DNA of 6,435 nt, taken from NCBI GenBank assembly GCA_029856375.1, contig JAHQWX010000109.1:1-6435 (forward strand), in the 5' to 3' direction. The notes beneath the pieces were generated by a model that saw only the letters and a program-made list of their open reading frames with translations, was not told the origin of the DNA and made no database searches. This document shows, in pieces, positions 5,197-6,435 of the stretch. Position 1 is the stretch's first letter. Each line of letters starts with the position of its first letter. The position numbers were made by a program, and so were the translations under genes. Source of the stretch: Promethearchaeia archaeon. Lineage in GTDB: Archaea; Asgardarchaeota; Lokiarchaeia; Sigyniarchaeales; SOKP01.

Positions 5197-6435
5197 TCAA
5201 CTCTCGCTTTTTGGGATAAATTTTAAATTTTTCATGTAGAAGTTCAAAGTAGGAAGATTTGATTTTTTAAAGTATTTTAATATTAGGTTAAAATTATCAT
5301 ATATTAAATTAGGAGGGCAGCCCGGGATAGGTAGCATCTTTTTATTTGTCTTATAAAGGATTTCCTTTTTTAGAAAGAAACTTTTAATATTTCGACCTTC
5401 TTTTTTAATAATTCTGAAATCTCTATTAATTGTGCTGTTTATTGCACAATCACCAAAAAGAATAATTTCCGTAGATTCTTCCGGTTCTAGAGGATTTTCT
5501 CCCATCAGAAAGGAGCAGTTTGGCAAATAATTTAGATCTTTTATTAATAAAGACTTGATGAAATTTAACAAATAATACGCGTGTAAAAAGCACCCACTAC
5601 AAGAAACGCCTTTTTTAATAACAAATTTTTGTAAATTTATATCTTCTAATTTCTTCGCGCAAGGTTTAAATCCAATATCAATGTCGTCTATTTTCTCGCC
5701 GAATAGGTTAATTTTTTCCGGTTGAGTCGTACCCATTTTCTTTTTACGAGCATAAGATATTATGGGATTACTTCTTGGTTCTAAACCCAGTATCTTTAGA
5801 GTGATGTAGTCTGTTGCAACAGCATCGTTTCCGCTAATGATATATTTAGTGAGCTTAATCTTAGAATCCTTATAGATGAAGGGCCCGGCTCCTTCCATGA
5901 AATAGAAAAGATCGTTAATAACTAAATTAGGCTTCTTGACATTATAAACATCGAAAATTTTAGCGACCAAATTGCTCCTGAATTGATCCGAGCCCAGAGC
6001 GCTTTTTTCCTTGGAAGAATCGTGCGAAATTCTCCTATATTTGTAGTGAATGCAAGAATACAAATTCAATACCGCTAAATTGATGTCGAATACGGGATGA
6101 ACATTTACTTGGTTAATGCATATCAATTTATCAGAATCAAGTATTGTTTGAGGATATAAAATTCTTGAATCGAGTATTTCAATTTCTCTGAAGCTATCTG
6201 GTTGAAGCTGAAGTTTATCTTCATCAGATAACTTAATCGTCCCTATTTTATCGCTATTATCTAAATAAGCTAATTCACCCTCGTTAAATTCAATAAATTC
6301 GCTCAAACCTAGCTCGTCTGAGACTTTTTTTACGGTGAAATTTTCAAAGGCAAACGAGCCAACATATATCTTTTGAGCTCCCGCTTGTTTACAGAGTCTA
6401 ATAACTTCGCAAAGCGTATCGAGATTTACATTGGA
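5197..6435 (-). CDS. DUF362 (COG2006-like) protein with cysteine-bearing C-terminal region, 5' end outside window
   Basis: The frame stays open to the right edge, so 413 codons including the stop are visible and the true start is missing. Counting from the edge, residues 5-27 (LDTLCEVI to KIYVG) correspond to the family segment that usually reads 'ELLKEAGAKxIxVG'. NVHP at 111-114 and the following AVLNLYSCI occupy the place of the usual KTH...LKN region. MEGAGP at 180-185 is the family hallmark, and ISGNDAVATDY to LGLEP follows as in DUF362. The biochemical role of most DUF362 proteins is not established; many carry ferredoxin-like 4Fe-4S domains. Here the C-terminal part instead has CSGC (279, 282), GDC (330) and PGCPP (Cys373), a candidate set of four metal ligands, plus Cys259 and Cys307. 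An iron-sulfur cluster is inference. The TTG at 6306 is not the start, because family-conserved sequence continues upstream of it. The gene leads an operon with the 526-residue protein. Confidence 0.86.
   Translation of the reverse strand, partial: SNVNLDTLCEVIRLCKQAGAQKIYVGSFAFENFTVKKVSDELGLSEFIEFNEGELAYLDNSDKIGTIKLSDEDKLQLQPDSFREIEILDSRILYPQTILDSDKLICINQVNVHPVFDINLAVLNLYSCIHYKYRRISHDSSKEKSALGSDQFRSNLVAKIFDVYNVKKPNLVINDLFYFMEGAGPFIYKDSKIKLTKYIISGNDAVATDYITLKILGLEPRSNPIISYARKKKMGTTQPEKINLFGEKIDDIDIGFKPCAKKLEDINLQKFVIKKGVSCSGCFLHAYYLLNFIKSLLIKDLNYLPNCSFLMGENPLEPEESTEIILFGDCAINSTINRDFRIIKKEGRNIKSFFLKKEILYKTNKKMLPIPGCPPNLIYDNFNLILKYFKKSNLPTLNFYMKNLKFIPKSES

Noticed and set aside
6304..6306. TTG as the start codon of the DUF362 gene
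   Set aside because: The frame is open upstream to the window edge and encodes conserved family sequence, so the true start is outside the window.

Overview
The window reads as archaeal chromosome. It is AT-rich (roughly one third G+C), its genes have TATA/BRE-like promoter elements, and several starts are GTG or TTG. It carries an archaeal Nog1-type GTPase and an archaeal/fungal-branch aspartate-semialdehyde dehydrogenase. The AT-richness and the coiled-coil/TPR protein would suit a Lokiarchaeota-like Asgard genome, but no marker here proves the phylum, and that placement is inference.

Layout, left to right. (1) Bases 1-889, minus strand: the N-terminal 296 residues of Nog1, a GTPase of large-ribosomal-subunit assembly, cut by the left edge inside its G4 motif. 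(2) 983-1777, minus: a 264-residue charged coiled-coil protein with two copies of a TPR-like helical hairpin. (3) 1778-1962: a divergent promoter region with two compact inverted-repeat signals. (4) 1963-3051, plus: a complete, apparently active aspartate-semialdehyde dehydrogenase (asd), the only plus-strand gene. (5) 3066-3545, minus: a 159-residue hypothetical protein, convergent with asd across 14 bp. (6) 3597-5177, minus: a 526-residue protein of no recognised family, with a strong Shine-Dalgarno and a GTG start. (7) 5197-6435, minus: a DUF362-family protein that runs off the right edge. It has a cysteine-bearing C-terminal region in place of the ferredoxin domain often seen in the family.

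Genes 7 and 6 are separated by 19 nt and look like one transcription unit, read leftward from a promoter outside the window. Gene 5 follows 51 nt later and has its own TATA-like element. asd stands alone, without neighbouring lysine, threonine or methionine genes. Nog1 and the coiled-coil protein are co-oriented but probably transcribed separately.

The least explained part is the DUF362 / 526-residue pair: a probable metal-binding redox or biosynthetic protein translated with a large orphan protein. I see no CRISPR array, insertion sequence, tRNA, rRNA or phage gene. No gene-free stretch exceeds 185 bp.
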